Origin: Frigoribacterium faeni
GTDB lineage: Bacteria; Actinomycetota; Actinomycetes; Actinomycetales; Microbacteriaceae
Reading direction: 5' to 3'
DNA: 64,000 bases
NCBI RefSeq assembly: GCF_011761235.1
Contig: NZ_JAAOYW010000003.1
Coordinates: 310,001 to 374,000 of the forward strand
The notes under the pieces were generated by a model. That model made no database searches. It saw nothing but the letters and a program-made list of their open reading frames with translations, and had not been told where the DNA came from. Shown here one piece after another: positions 48,837 to 58,312 of the stretch (the first letter of the stretch is position 1; each line of letters starts with the position of its first letter). The position numbers were made by a program, and so were the translations under genes.

Positions 48837-50444
48837 GTGACGACCGACAGCTCCCGCACCGACGACCAGCCGGACGCCGGCACCGACGACCTCGACGGGC
48901 GGCCCGACGACCGGGCGGCGTCGCGCGGCCGCCGCTCCGCCGGCCCGAGCACCCGCACCGAGACCGACTCGCTCGGCAGCCGCGAGGTGCCCGCCGACGC
49001 CTACTGGGGCATCCACACGGCTCGTGCGCTCGAGAACTTCCCGATCAGCCAGCGCCCCATCTCCGTCTACCCCGACCTCGTGATCGCGCTCGCGCTCGTC
49101 AAGCAGGCCGCGGCCCGCGCGAACGTCGAGATCGGCGTGCTCGAGCGGCACAAGGCCGAGGCCATCGAGCGGGCCTGCGTCGAGATCCGCGAGGGCGCCC
49201 TGCACGACCAGTTCGCGGTCGGCGTCATCCAGGGAGGCGCGGGCACGAGCACGAACATGAACAGCAACGAGGTGATCGCCAACCGCGCCCTCGAGCTGCT
49301 GGGCCACGCCAAGGGCGAGTACGAGCACCTGCACCCGATCGACGACGTCAACCGCAGCCAGAGCACCAACGACACCTACCCGACCTCGGTGAAGATCGGG
49401 ATGGTGCTCACGCTCCGCCGCCTCCTCGACGAGCTCGACCTGCTCGCCACCGCGTTCGCGACCAAGGGCGCCGAGTTCCACGACGTGCTCAAGGTCGGCC
49501 GCACCCAGCTGCAGGACGCCGTGCCGATGACACTGGGGCAGGAGTTCGTCGGCTTCGCCCACACCCTCGGCGAGGACGTCCAGCGCCTCCGCGACGTCGT
49601 GCCCCTGCTCGGCGAGATCAACCTCGGCGCCACGGCCATCGGCACCGGCATCACGGCCGACCCCCAGTACGCCGAGGCCGTGCGCCGCCACCTCGGCGAG
49701 CTGTCGGGCATGGACCTCGTCACCGCGCCCGACCTGATCGAGGCGACCAGCGACACGGGCGTGTTCATGACGCTGAGCGGCGCGCTCAAGCGCAGCGCCA
49801 TCAAGCTCTCGAAGATCTGCAACGACCTGCGCCTGCTCTCGTCGGGGCCGCAGGCCGGCATCGGCGAGATCACGCTGCCGCCGCGCCAGGCCGGGTCGTC
49901 GATCATGCCCGGCAAGGTCAACCCCGTCATCCCCGAGGTCGTCAACCAGGTCGCCTTCTCGGTGGCGGGGGCCGACGTGACCGTCACCATGGCGGCCGAG
50001 GCCGGTCAGCTGCAGCTGAACGCGTTCGAGCCCGTCATCACCCACTCGGTGATGCAGAGCCTGCAGTGGATGACCTACGCCTGCCGCACGCTGCGGGTCA
50101 ACTGCGTCGACGGCATCCAGGCGAACCGCGCCCGCCTCACGCAGCAGGTCGAGACGAACGTCGGCAGCGTCACCGCCCTCACGCCCTACATCGGCTACGC
50201 GGCCGCGGCCGCCATCGCCCACACGGCGCTCACGACGAACGCCCCGATCGCGACGCTCGTCGTCGCGGCGGGCCTGATGAGCGAGCAGCAGGTGCAGAAG
50301 GTCCTGTCGCCCGCCCGCCTGTCGGGCCTCGAGGCCGTGACCAGCGCCATCCCCGTCATCGAGGTCGACGACCCCGCCGCCGCCGTCGCGCGGGCCGCCA
50401 ACACGACCGGCGCCCGCAACCCGGGCGACGAGACGGCCGGCTGA
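48837..50444 (+). CDS. aspA: Aspartate ammonia-lyase
   Basis: A 535-residue homotetrameric lyase converting L-aspartate to fumarate and ammonia. The fumarase/aspartase superfamily loop GSSIMPGKVNP is near residues 353-363 with the catalytic Ser, and earlier FAVGVIQGGAGTSTNMNSNEV and DDVNRSQSTNDTYPT line the active site. About 55 low-complexity residues precede the core, longer than usual; GTG at 48837 has GGAGG 9 nt upstream. Class II fumarase is the main alternative; the sequence around TGVFMTLSGALKR and length favour aspartase. Confidence 0.9.
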   Translation: MTTDSSRTDDQPDAGTDDLDGRPDDRAASRGRRSAGPSTRTETDSLGSREVPADAYWGIHTARALENFPISQRPISVYPDLVIALALVKQAAARANVEIGVLERHKAEAIERACVEIREGALHDQFAVGVIQGGAGTSTNMNSNEVIANRALELLGHAKGEYEHLHPIDDVNRSQSTNDTYPTSVKIGMVLTLRRLLDELDLLATAFATKGAEFHDVLKVGRTQLQDAVPMTLGQEFVGFAHTLGEDVQRLRDVVPLLGEINLGATAIGTGITADPQYAEAVRRHLGELSGMDLVTAPDLIEATSDTGVFMTLSGALKRSAIKLSKICNDLRLLSSGPQAGIGEITLPPRQAGSSIMPGKVNPVIPEVVNQVAFSVAGADVTVTMAAEAGQLQLNAFEPVITHSVMQSLQWMTYACRTLRVNCVDGIQANRARLTQQVETNVGSVTALTPYIGYAAAAAIAHTALTTNAPIATLVVAAGLMSEQQVQKVLSPARLSGLEAVTSAIPVIEVDDPAAAVARAANTTGARNPGDETAG

Positions 50445-50471
50445 GCCGACGGCGTCGCGCGGCGGGCGACG

Positions 50472-51602
50472 TCAGTCGGCCGAGACCGGCTCGCCGCGGT
50501 CGCGCTCGCGGTCGTCGGCGCCGGGGCGTTCCTCGCGCACGCGCAGGTGCAGGTGGTCGCCCCGCAGGTGCAGGTGGCGCAGCTCGTCGGCCTCGAGCAC
50601 GCCGCCGTTCTCGCGCAGGGCGCGCTCGCGCAGCGCACGCCCGACCCGGACGTCCCACGCGCTGTTCCGGGCGAGGATGTGGGCCCGCGCCGTGTCGCGC
50701 ATCGGCAGGGGGATGACCTCCTCGGCCTGCACGCCGCGCCGCAGCTGACGCATCCGCAGCACCTCGCTGTCGAGCTCGCCGCCGATCACGAGCACGAAGT
50801 TGCTGATGTACGAGTACAGCAGCACGACGACGACGCCGCCGAGCCAGCCGTAGAAGCGGTCGTAGTTCGAGACGGTCGACACGTAGAGGGCGAAGCCGAG
50901 CGTGCAGACGGCCCAGATGACGAGGGCGAACATGGCGCCGTACGACACCCAGCGCAGCCGCGGCGGCCGCACGTTCGGGGTGAAGTAGTAGAGCATGGCG
51001 ACGGCGAACACCGCGAGCGCGGCGATGACCGGCCACTTGACCACGTTGTACAGCGTGAACCAGGGCTCGCCGAAGCCGGCCGCCTCGCCGATGCCGACGA
51101 AGAGCGTCGGGGTGACGAGCAGCAGCGCGGCGATGACGGCGAACGACACCATGAGCACGAAGGTGACGATCATCATGTGGCCGCGGAACTTCCAGATGCG
51201 CCGCCCCTCCTCGACCTCGTAGGCGGTGTTCATCGCCCGGCCGAAGGCGGTCGTGTACGACGACAGCGACCAGAGCGTCAGCCACAGGCCGATGCCGAAC
51301 GCGACGCCGGGGTTCGACAGGCTGAGCATCTGCTCGAGCGGCCGCCGGAGCGTGTCGATCGCGTCGGGGCTGAGCACGAAGCGGGCGACCTCGAGGATGT
51401 CCGTCACCGCCTCCTCGCCGTCCTGGAACAGGGCCACGCCCGAGACCAGCGCCAGCGCCGTCGGCAGGATGGCCAGGGTCGAGAAGAACGTCAGGGAGGC
51501 GGCGGCGTCGATCGTGCGGTGCCTCAGGAAGTCGTGCCAGACCCGCATCACGACGTACCGGGTCAGCGACGGGTTCTCGGGGAGGGACCGCGTCGCAGGC
51601 AT
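50472..51602 (-). CDS. YihY/BrkB-family membrane protein
   Basis: A 376-residue protein with six or so membrane helices (LTFFSTLAILPTALALVSG; LWLTLWSLSSYTTAFGRAMNTAYEV). This is the YihY/virulence factor BrkB layout; family function is unsettled (once called RNase BN). C-terminal 80 residues are soluble and Arg/Glu-rich with HLHLRGDHLHLRVREE. Leaderless: TACCCT lies 6 nt before the ATG at 51602. Converges with aspA. Confidence 0.88.
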   Translation of the reverse strand: MPATRSLPENPSLTRYVVMRVWHDFLRHRTIDAAASLTFFSTLAILPTALALVSGVALFQDGEEAVTDILEVARFVLSPDAIDTLRRPLEQMLSLSNPGVAFGIGLWLTLWSLSSYTTAFGRAMNTAYEVEEGRRIWKFRGHMMIVTFVLMVSFAVIAALLLVTPTLFVGIGEAAGFGEPWFTLYNVVKWPVIAALAVFAVAMLYYFTPNVRPPRLRWVSYGAMFALVIWAVCTLGFALYVSTVSNYDRFYGWLGGVVVVLLYSYISNFVLVIGGELDSEVLRMRQLRRGVQAEEVIPLPMRDTARAHILARNSAWDVRVGRALRERALRENGGVLEADELRHLHLRGDHLHLRVREERPGADDRERDRGEPVSAD

Positions 51603-51688
51603 CCCCCGAGGGTACAACGGGGGAGCAGGCGGAGCGCGTCCTCCTCGGGGGCGGGCCGCCGCCTCCTCGGGGCCCTATCGTCGTGGGC

Positions 51689-53134
51689 ATGACGTGGGAC
51701 GACCCAGGACGACAGATCGCGCCGCTCGGGCAGCCCGCCCGGGCTCCCGAGCCCGTCTGGTGGCCCGTGCAGCCGGTCTTCGCGCAGCCGGCGCCGCCGC
51801 GTCGGCCCGTCGCCAGCGGCGTGGCCCTGGCGGTCGGCTTCACCGTCATCGGGGTGTTCGTCCTCGCGGTGGTCGTCTACTTCTTGATCTTCCTGTCGCC
51901 GGCCGTCATCCTCGCCGCGAGCCTCCTCGCCTTCGTGCCGCTGGGGATCGTGGTCGTCGGCATCTGGCTCGTCGACCGGTGGGAGCCCGAGCCGCGCGTC
52001 GCCCTGCTCTTCGCGTTCCTCTGGGGCGCGGCCGTGTCGATCAGCACCGCCCTGATCGTCGACTACGTCGTCGGGTCGGTCCAGGGGCTCGTGGGCATCG
52101 GCGCGGAGGGCGGCGCCGAGGTCTTCGGCGCGGTCGTCCAGGCGCCGGTCGTCGAGGAGGTCGCCAAGGGCGCCGGGGTGCTGCTCGTCCTGTGGATCTT
52201 CCGCCGCCACTTCGACGGGCCGGTCGACGGCGTCGTGTACGCCGCCACCGTGGCCGCGGGCTTCGCCTTCGTCGAGAACATCCAGTACTTCGCGCTGCAG
52301 GTCGTCGACGACCAGACGCTCGGCAGCGACGGGCTCGTGTTCGTGTTCGTCGTCCGGGCGCTCATGTCGCCGTTCGCCCACGTGATGTACACGGCCTGCA
52401 CCGGCATCGCCCTCGGCTGGGCCGCGCGGCGCACGGGCCGCCTCGGGGCCGTCGGCTGGTTCGCGCTCGGCGTCGTCCCCGCCATCGCCCTGCACGCGCT
52501 GTGGAACGGCGCCCTCGTCGTCGTCGGCGACGCCTTCTTCGTCTACTACCTGCTCGTGCAGGTGCCGATCTTCGTCGCCATGGTGCTGCTGGTCGTGTTC
52601 CTCCGCCGCAACGAGCGACGCGTCACGCACGCGCGCCTCGCTGAGTACGCGGCGGTCGGCTGGTTCAGCGCCGACGAGGTAGGCATGCTCTCGACCGGGG
52701 CAGGGCGTCGGCGGGCACGACGCTGGGCGGCCGCCAACGGCACCGGGCCCGCCATGAAGCGGTTCGTGTCGGACGCTACCCGCCTGGCCTTCACCCGGCA
52801 GCGGCTCGTCAAGAGCCGCCGCGGGCACGACGAGGGGGCGCGTCGCGACGAGGCCGACCTGCTCGCCGCGCTCGCCGCGAGCCGGGCCGCGCTTCAGGCC
52901 CCGCCCGCCGCCTTCGTCGGGTGGCCGCAGCAGCAGCCGGGGCAGCAGCCCGGGTGGCCGCAGCCCGGGTGGCCGCAGCAGCAGGTGCCGCAGCAGGCGT
53001 GGGACGAGCAGACGTGGCCGCAGCAGGGGCAGGTGCAGCAGCCCGGCTGGCCCGGTCAGCAGCAGCCCGACTGGCAGGCGGCCCCGCCGACGCACGACCC
53101 CTGGGGCCGGCCGCTCCCGCCTCCCGGCCGCTAG
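51689..53134 (+). CDS. PrsW-family intramembrane metalloprotease with Trp/Gln/Pro-rich tail
   Basis: A 481-residue membrane protein of the CPBP/PrsW superfamily. After an Ala/Pro-rich lead, about eight membrane segments carry the motifs EEVAK (near 155), FAFVEN and HALWNG, which supply the metal ligands of these glutamic/metallo-type proteases; in Bacillus PrsW performs site-1 cleavage of an anti-sigma factor. The last 75 residues are repeats such as GWPQQQPGQQPGWPQPGWPQ. Leaderless (TATCGT 7 nt upstream). Its stop overlaps the converging MFS stop by 4 bp. Substrate unknown. Confidence 0.85.
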   Translation: MTWDDPGRQIAPLGQPARAPEPVWWPVQPVFAQPAPPRRPVASGVALAVGFTVIGVFVLAVVVYFLIFLSPAVILAASLLAFVPLGIVVVGIWLVDRWEPEPRVALLFAFLWGAAVSISTALIVDYVVGSVQGLVGIGAEGGAEVFGAVVQAPVVEEVAKGAGVLLVLWIFRRHFDGPVDGVVYAATVAAGFAFVENIQYFALQVVDDQTLGSDGLVFVFVVRALMSPFAHVMYTACTGIALGWAARRTGRLGAVGWFALGVVPAIALHALWNGALVVVGDAFFVYYLLVQVPIFVAMVLLVVFLRRNERRVTHARLAEYAAVGWFSADEVGMLSTGAGRRRARRWAAANGTGPAMKRFVSDATRLAFTRQRLVKSRRGHDEGARRDEADLLAALAASRAALQAPPAAFVGWPQQQPGQQPGWPQPGWPQQQVPQQAWDEQTWPQQGQVQQPGWPGQQQPDWQAAPPTHDPWGRPLPPPGR

Positions 53135-54480
53135 GGCGTCGGGTGCTGCGCGTCGTAGGTGCGGAACGCCGGCGTGAGCCGGGCCACCACCGCGATGAGC
53201 ACGACGATGAGCGCCCCGCCGAGGAGGGGCGGCCAGACGACCCCCGCGGCCGCGACGAGCCCGACGAACAGGTCGCCGACGCGCGGCCCGCCCGTGACCA
53301 CGACGATGAAGATGCCCTGCAGGCGTCCCCTCATCTGGTCGGGGGCGGCCGTCTGCAGGATGGTCGAGCGGAAGATCGAGCTCACGTTGTCGGCGGCCCC
53401 GGCCCCCGCCAGGGCGACCGCCGCGCCGGTCAGCGCGACGAGGTCGGCCTGCCCGAGCCCCTCGGTCAGTCCGCCGTCCCCCCGCGGCACGGTCAGGGCG
53501 AGCACGACGCCGAAGGCCGCGATGCAGACGCCGTAGACCGTGATGGCGCGGTCGACCGCGCGGCCCTGCAGCCGCACGTGGCCGAGCCGGCCCGAGAAGA
53601 CGCTGCTGAGCAACGCGCCCACGGCGTAGGAGGCGGTGAGCACGCCGACCGTCACCGCGCCTCCTCCGATCACCACGGCCCCGACCACGGGGTAGAGCAC
53701 CCGCGGCTGGCCGAACGTCATCGCGATGACGTCGACGACGAAGGTGGTGCGCACGGTGGGGGCCCGTCGCAGGAACTGCACGCCCTCGATCAGCGAGGCG
53801 AGCCCCGGCCGCAGGGCCGTGCCCTCCGGCCGGATCGGCGGCAGCGTCACGATGCCGAGGAAGGCGAACGAGAAGAGCACGACGTCGACCGTGTAGGTCG
53901 GCGCGAAGCCGATGCCCGCGACGAGCACGCCCGCCAGGGCGGGCCCCACGGTGAGCATCAGGCCCGTCCCGATGCCGCCGAGCGCCGCCGCGGCGGGCAG
54001 CAGCGAGGCCGGCAGGAGGCGCGGCACGATCGACGCCCGTGACGTCGCGATCATCGTGCCCGCGACCGCGTTGACGCAGGTCAGCACGTAGAGCAGGCCC
54101 ACCTCGTGCAGGCCGAGCCACGCGTGCAGCGCGATGGCGGCCGTCGACATCCAGGCGAAGACGGCGGCCACCAGGGCGACGGTGCGCCGGTCGAAGGCGT
54201 CGGCCAGCATGCCGCCCCAGAGCCCGGCGACGATCATCGGCACGAGCGACACGACGCCGACGAGCGCCACCGCGAAGGTCGAGCGGGTGATGTCGTAGAC
54301 CTCGAGGCCCACGGCGACGAGCGTCAGCTGGGTGCCGATGCCGCTGACGGTGTTGCCGACGAACAGGCGGGCGAAGGCGGGGCTCTGACGCAGGGGCGTG
54401 AGGTCGGCGAACACGGGGCGGCGGGGAGTCGCCGCGGGGCCGCTCGAGGGCGGCTCGGGGGCGGGCGGTGGAGTGGACAA
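53131..54480 (-). CDS. MFS transporter, enterobactin-exporter (EntS)-like
   Basis: A 449-residue transporter with about 12 membrane segments, beginning LRQSPAFARLFVGNTVSGIGTQLTLVAVGLEVYD and including GGMLADAFDRRTVALVAA, typical of the EntS/DHA3 group. The start is uncertain: a TTG at 54480 is used, but GTGs at 54504 and 54414 are possible and no good Shine-Dalgarno fits. It diverges from the FKBP gene. A minus-strand GGAGGCGCGG copy (53655-53664) is in frame within a membrane helix. Export substrate unknown. Confidence 0.85.
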   Translation of the reverse strand: MSTPPPAPEPPSSGPAATPRRPVFADLTPLRQSPAFARLFVGNTVSGIGTQLTLVAVGLEVYDITRSTFAVALVGVVSLVPMIVAGLWGGMLADAFDRRTVALVAAVFAWMSTAAIALHAWLGLHEVGLLYVLTCVNAVAGTMIATSRASIVPRLLPASLLPAAAALGGIGTGLMLTVGPALAGVLVAGIGFAPTYTVDVVLFSFAFLGIVTLPPIRPEGTALRPGLASLIEGVQFLRRAPTVRTTFVVDVIAMTFGQPRVLYPVVGAVVIGGGAVTVGVLTASYAVGALLSSVFSGRLGHVRLQGRAVDRAITVYGVCIAAFGVVLALTVPRGDGGLTEGLGQADLVALTGAAVALAGAGAADNVSSIFRSTILQTAAPDQMRGRLQGIFIVVVTGGPRVGDLFVGLVAAAGVVWPPLLGGALIVVLIAVVARLTPAFRTYDAQHPTP

Positions 54481-54579
54481 GCCTCCATCATGCGCGATGT
54501 GCACGTCCCGCGCGCCGTCGGACCCGGCCCGGTCGACGAGGCCGACGACGCGGCGAGGAGGCGGTGGTTGGATGGGGGC

Positions 54580-54954
54580 ATGACCCACGACCCCAGCACC
54601 AAGCCCGAGATCGACGCCCCCACCGCTCCCGCTCCCGCCGAGCTCGAGATCACCGACATCACGGTCGGCGACGGCGACGAGGCCACCACCGGCTCGACCG
54701 TCAACGTCCACTACGTCGGCGTCGAGTTCGACTCCGGAGAGGAGTTCGACGCGTCGTGGAGCCGCGGCGAGCCCATCAACTTCCCCCTCGCGGCGCTCGT
54801 CCGCGGCTGGCAGGAGGGCATCCCCGGCATGAAGGTCGGCGGCCGTCGCCAGCTCGTCGTCCCGCCGCACCTGGCCTACGGCCCCGCCGGCGGCGGCCAC
54901 CCGCTGTCGGGCAAGACCCTCATCTTCGTGATCGACCTCCTCGGCGTCAGCTGA
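54580..54954 (+). CDS. FKBP-type peptidyl-prolyl cis-trans isomerase
   Basis: A 124-residue PPIase. The FKBP core has VNVHYVGVEFDSGEEFDASW, GWQEGIPGMKVGGRRQLVVPPHLAYGP and LIFVIDLL, covering the hydrophobic pocket. A 20-residue Pro/Ala lead precedes it; no signal peptide, so cytosolic. Likely leaderless (TTGGAT 6 nt upstream). Its stop overlaps the ATG of the aldo/keto reductase (ATGA), so the two are coupled. Confidence 0.92.
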   Translation: MTHDPSTKPEIDAPTAPAPAELEITDITVGDGDEATTGSTVNVHYVGVEFDSGEEFDASWSRGEPINFPLAALVRGWQEGIPGMKVGGRRQLVVPPHLAYGPAGGGHPLSGKTLIFVIDLLGVS

Positions 54955-55784
54955 TGACGGCCCCCTCGATCGGCCTCGCCGACGGCCGGACCATCCCGGC
55001 TCTCGGCCTCGGCACGTACGGGATGGACGGCGACGAGGGCGCGAGCCAGGTCGCCACGGCGATCGAGTCCGGCTACCGCCTCCTCGACACCGCCCTCAAC
55101 TACGGCAACGAGGCGGCCGTCGGCGAGGCCGTCCGCCGCGTCGACGTGCCGCGCGACGAGCTCGTCGTGACCTCGAAGCTGCCCGGTCGGCACCACGGCT
55201 ACGACGAGACCCTCGCCAGCTTCGAGGAGACCCGCAAGAATCTCGGACTGGACTTCGTCGACCTGTACCTGATCCACTGGCCGCTGCCGCGGGTCGACAA
55301 GTACGTCGACTCGTTCCGCGCGTTCGTGAAGCTGCAGGAGGACGGCCTCGTCGGCAGCGTCGGCGTCTCGAACTTCACCGAGCAGCACCTGCAGCGCGTC
55401 GCCGACGAGACCGGCGTCGTGCCCGTGGTGAACCAGATCGAGCTGCACCCGTACTTCCCCCAGGCGGGGCTGCGGGCGGTCCACGAGCGCATGGGCATCG
55501 TCACCGAGAGCTGGAGCCCGCTCGCCAAGCAGAGCGAGCTGCTGCAGGAGGCGGTGGTCACCGAGATCGCGGCGGCGCACGGCAGGACGCCCACCCAGGT
55601 CGTGCTGCGCTGGCACGTCCAGCTCGGCGCCGTGCCCGTGCCGAAGTCGGCCGACCCCGGCCGCCAGCGCGAGAACCTCGACGTCTTCGACTTCGAGCTG
55701 TCCGACGACGAGGTCGCCCGCATCAGCGGCCTCGAGCGCGGCCGACTCTGGGACGGCGACCCCGAGACGCACGAAGAGTTCTGA
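54954..55784 (+). CDS. dkg-like: Aldo/keto reductase, 2,5-diketo-D-gluconate reductase type
   Basis: A 276-residue NADPH-dependent (alpha/beta)8 reductase. Catalytic set: Asp in LLDTALNYGNE, Tyr in the same stretch, Lys in SKLPGRHH, His in LIHWPLP. The C-terminal VPKSADPGRQRENLDVFDFELSDDEVA is the cofactor strand. The AKR5C-like layout suggests reduction of keto sugar acids or small aldehydes. Coupled to the FKBP gene by ATGA. A terminator follows. Confidence 0.9.
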   Translation: MTAPSIGLADGRTIPALGLGTYGMDGDEGASQVATAIESGYRLLDTALNYGNEAAVGEAVRRVDVPRDELVVTSKLPGRHHGYDETLASFEETRKNLGLDFVDLYLIHWPLPRVDKYVDSFRAFVKLQEDGLVGSVGVSNFTEQHLQRVADETGVVPVVNQIELHPYFPQAGLRAVHERMGIVTESWSPLAKQSELLQEAVVTEIAAAHGRTPTQVVLRWHVQLGAVPVPKSADPGRQRENLDVFDFELSDDEVARISGLERGRLWDGDPETHEEF

Positions 55785-55807
55785 CGCCCCGCGCGTCCGC
55801 GACCGAC

Positions 55808-55839
55808 ACGCCCGTCCCCTCCGTCGAGGGGGCGGGCGT
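55808..55839. terminator. Hairpin terminator after the aldo/keto reductase
   Basis: ACGCCCGTCCCC (55808-55819) pairs with GGGGGCGGGCGT (55828-55839), 12 pairs with one G-T, loop of 8. Confidence 0.8.
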
Positions 55840-55917
55840 CGTCGTTCGTGGAGCCGGGGCGCGGCGGCGCACAGGTAGACTGGCGTGCCGTCTTTTCCCG
55901 AGGGGTGGAGCAACCTG

Positions 55918-58197
55918 GTGTCATCTGAGCTCGAGCGCGAACGCGCCTACGTGGCCACGCTGTACGCGCGTCTGGACGAGTTGAAGGCCGACGCCCGCGT
56001 GCGGCTCGAGCGCACCCGGCGGGAGGCCGTCGGCGGCAACCACCAGAGCCGCAGCGAGCGCGACGCCTTCGCCCGGCTCTACGAGGACACGATCACGCAG
56101 CTCGGCGCCGTCGACGAGCGCCTCGCGTTCGGCCGCCTCGAGCTCGAGCGGCCCGACGAGACGGGCAGCGCCCACCGCTACATCGGCCGCGTCGGCCTGC
56201 GCGACCGGCAGCACCACCCGATCCTGCTCGACTGGCGGGTGCCCGGCGCGAGCGCCTTCTACCAGGCCACCGCGGCGACGCCGATGGGCGTGCGCGCCCG
56301 TCGTCACCTGACCCTCGACGGCCGCACGGTCACCCGCCTCGAGGACGAGGTCTTCGACCCCGACCTCCTCGACCGCGACGACGTCCAGCTGCAGGGCGAG
56401 GGCGCCCTGATGGCGGCCCTCACGGCCCAGCGCACGGGTCGCATGACCGACATCGTCGCTACCATCCAGGCCGAGCAGGACGCGATCATCCGCTCCGCCC
56501 TCGACGGCGTGCTCGTCGTGCAGGGCGGCCCGGGCACGGGCAAGACCGCGGTCGCGCTGCACCGCGCCGCGTACCTGCTCTACTCGCACCGCGACCGCCT
56601 CCGGGGCTCGGGCGTGCTCGTCGTCGGCCCGTCACGGTCGTTCCTGCGCTACATCGAGCAGGTGCTCCCGTCGCTCGGCGAGAGCGGCGTCGTGCTCTCC
56701 AGCCTCGGCGGCCTCTACCCCGACCTCGAGACGCAGGTCGACGACGCCCCCGACGTCGCGGCCCTCAAGGGCTCGGCCGAGATGGCCGAGCTGATCAAGC
56801 GCGCGGTGCGCTCGCGGCAGGTCAGGCCCAGCCAGGCCACGACCGTCGACGTCAACGGCGAGCGGCTCGTCGTGCCGGCCGAGCTCGTCGGCGACGCCCT
56901 GCGCCGTGCGCAGGAGCGGGGCAAGCAGCACAACCTCGGCCGCGTCACCTTCAACAAGGCGGCCCTCTCGGCCCTCACCCGTCTGCTCGTCTCGCAGATG
57001 CGCGAGCACGGCACGACCGTCGACGAGTCCGACGAGGCCGTCCTGCGCGAGGACATCCGGCAGTCGCACGACGTCCGGGTGCTGCTGAACACGGCGTGGA
57101 TGCCGCTCTCGGCCGAGAAGCTCGTCGAGGACCTCTTCGCGCGGCCGAACTGGCTGGCGACGCTCACCCCCCGCTGGACCCCGGAGCAGCGCGCCCTCCT
57201 GTTGCGCGCCCGCGGCTCGCAGTTCACGATCTCCGACGTGCCGCTGCTCGACGAGGCGGCCGAGCTGCTGGGCGAGTTCCAGGCCGGGGTCGACCCCGAC
57301 AAGCTCGCCCGCAAGCAGCAGCGCAAGCGCGACATCGAGAACGCCGAGCGCGCCATCGAGAACATGGGCGTCGAGGGCATGGTGTCGGCCGAGCAGATCG
57401 CCGGCGGCTTCGCCGAGCGCGCCGCGTCGATGACCACAGCCGAGCGGGCCGCGGGCGACCGCACCTGGGCCTTCGGGCACGTCGTGGTCGACGAGGCGCA
57501 AGAGCTCTCGCCCATGCAGTGGCGCCTGCTGTCGCGCCGGTGCCCGCTGCGCTCGTTCACCGTCGTCGGCGACATCGCCCAGGCGTCGAGCCCGGCCGCC
57601 GCCTCCTCGTGGCAGCGGGCGCTCGAGGCGCTGCTCGGCCGTCGCCGCGGGTCGAGCGTCGCCGGCACCACCGCGCCCTGGCGCCTCGAAGAGCTCACGG
57701 TCAACTACCGCACGCCGAGCCAGATCGTCGAGCACGCCGAGCGGCTCGCCGTCGCGAACGGGCTGACCGTCACGCCCAGCCGGTCGGTGCGGTCGAGCGA
57801 GTGGCCGGTCCGCGAGATCGCGGTGCCCGCGCTCGCCGCGACGGGCGACAGCCGAGGAGGCGCGGCGCACGACGCGCTCGTCGCCGCGGCCGTCGAGGCG
57901 GCCGCCGCCGACCGCGGGGTCGACGCCGACGGCACCCTCGCCGTCATCGCGCCGCAGCACCTCGTGGCCGACCTCGTCGCCGGCCTCGAGCCGCTGTTCC
58001 CGGGGCAGGTGGCGCCGGGCACGGCGTCCCTCACGAAGCCGATCTCGGTGCTCAGCCCGGCGACGTCGAAGGGCCTCGAGTTCGACGCCGTCGTGCTCGT
58101 CGACCCCGAGGGCGTCCGCACGGGCGCGGCCCGGGGCGCGGCGAGCCTCTACGTCGCCATGACCCGGCCGACGCAGCGCCTCACCGTCGTCGGCTAG
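55918..58197 (+). CDS. helD: HelD-type UvrD/Rep-family helicase (RNAP recycling)
   Basis: A 759-residue superfamily-1 ATPase related to HelD, which in Gram-positives pries stalled RNA polymerase from DNA. The N-terminal coiled region (LERERAYVATLYARLDELKADARVRLERTRREA) and YIGRVGLRD are HelD-like. Walker A GGPGTGKT is at residues 203-210, DEAQELSPMQWRLL the Walker B, later TTAPWRLEELTVNYRTPSQIVEHA and a C-terminal SKGLEFDAVVLVDP and YVAMTRPTQRLTVVG. GTG at 55918 with GGAG 8 nt upstream; TAGACT (55876-55881) is a likely -10. A GGAGGCGCGG copy is in frame (57856-57865). Confidence 0.88.
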   Translation: MSSELERERAYVATLYARLDELKADARVRLERTRREAVGGNHQSRSERDAFARLYEDTITQLGAVDERLAFGRLELERPDETGSAHRYIGRVGLRDRQHHPILLDWRVPGASAFYQATAATPMGVRARRHLTLDGRTVTRLEDEVFDPDLLDRDDVQLQGEGALMAALTAQRTGRMTDIVATIQAEQDAIIRSALDGVLVVQGGPGTGKTAVALHRAAYLLYSHRDRLRGSGVLVVGPSRSFLRYIEQVLPSLGESGVVLSSLGGLYPDLETQVDDAPDVAALKGSAEMAELIKRAVRSRQVRPSQATTVDVNGERLVVPAELVGDALRRAQERGKQHNLGRVTFNKAALSALTRLLVSQMREHGTTVDESDEAVLREDIRQSHDVRVLLNTAWMPLSAEKLVEDLFARPNWLATLTPRWTPEQRALLLRARGSQFTISDVPLLDEAAELLGEFQAGVDPDKLARKQQRKRDIENAERAIENMGVEGMVSAEQIAGGFAERAASMTTAERAAGDRTWAFGHVVVDEAQELSPMQWRLLSRRCPLRSFTVVGDIAQASSPAAASSWQRALEALLGRRRGSSVAGTTAPWRLEELTVNYRTPSQIVEHAERLAVANGLTVTPSRSVRSSEWPVREIAVPALAATGDSRGGAAHDALVAAAVEAAAADRGVDADGTLAVIAPQHLVADLVAGLEPLFPGQVAPGTASLTKPISVLSPATSKGLEFDAVVLVDPEGVRTGAARGAASLYVAMTRPTQRLTVVG

Positions 58198-58229
58198 CGC
58201 CGCCTGCACGCTCGGACGGTCGCCAGCGC

Positions 58230-58299
58230 CGAGGGCGGGTGTTCCGGCTCGAGGGCGGGTCGTCGCCGACCCGCCGTCGGCCCGGAACGCCCGCCCTCG
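58230..58299. terminator. Nested hairpin after helD
   Basis: Outer arms 58230-58247 and 58282-58299 (18 bp with one G-T) and an inner 9-bp stem (58254-58262 with 58267-58275). CGAGGGCGGGT occurs twice in direct orientation. Sits between helD and the converging His-rich exported protein gene. Confidence 0.8.
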
Positions 58300-58312
58300 A
58301 CAGAGCCGGTCC

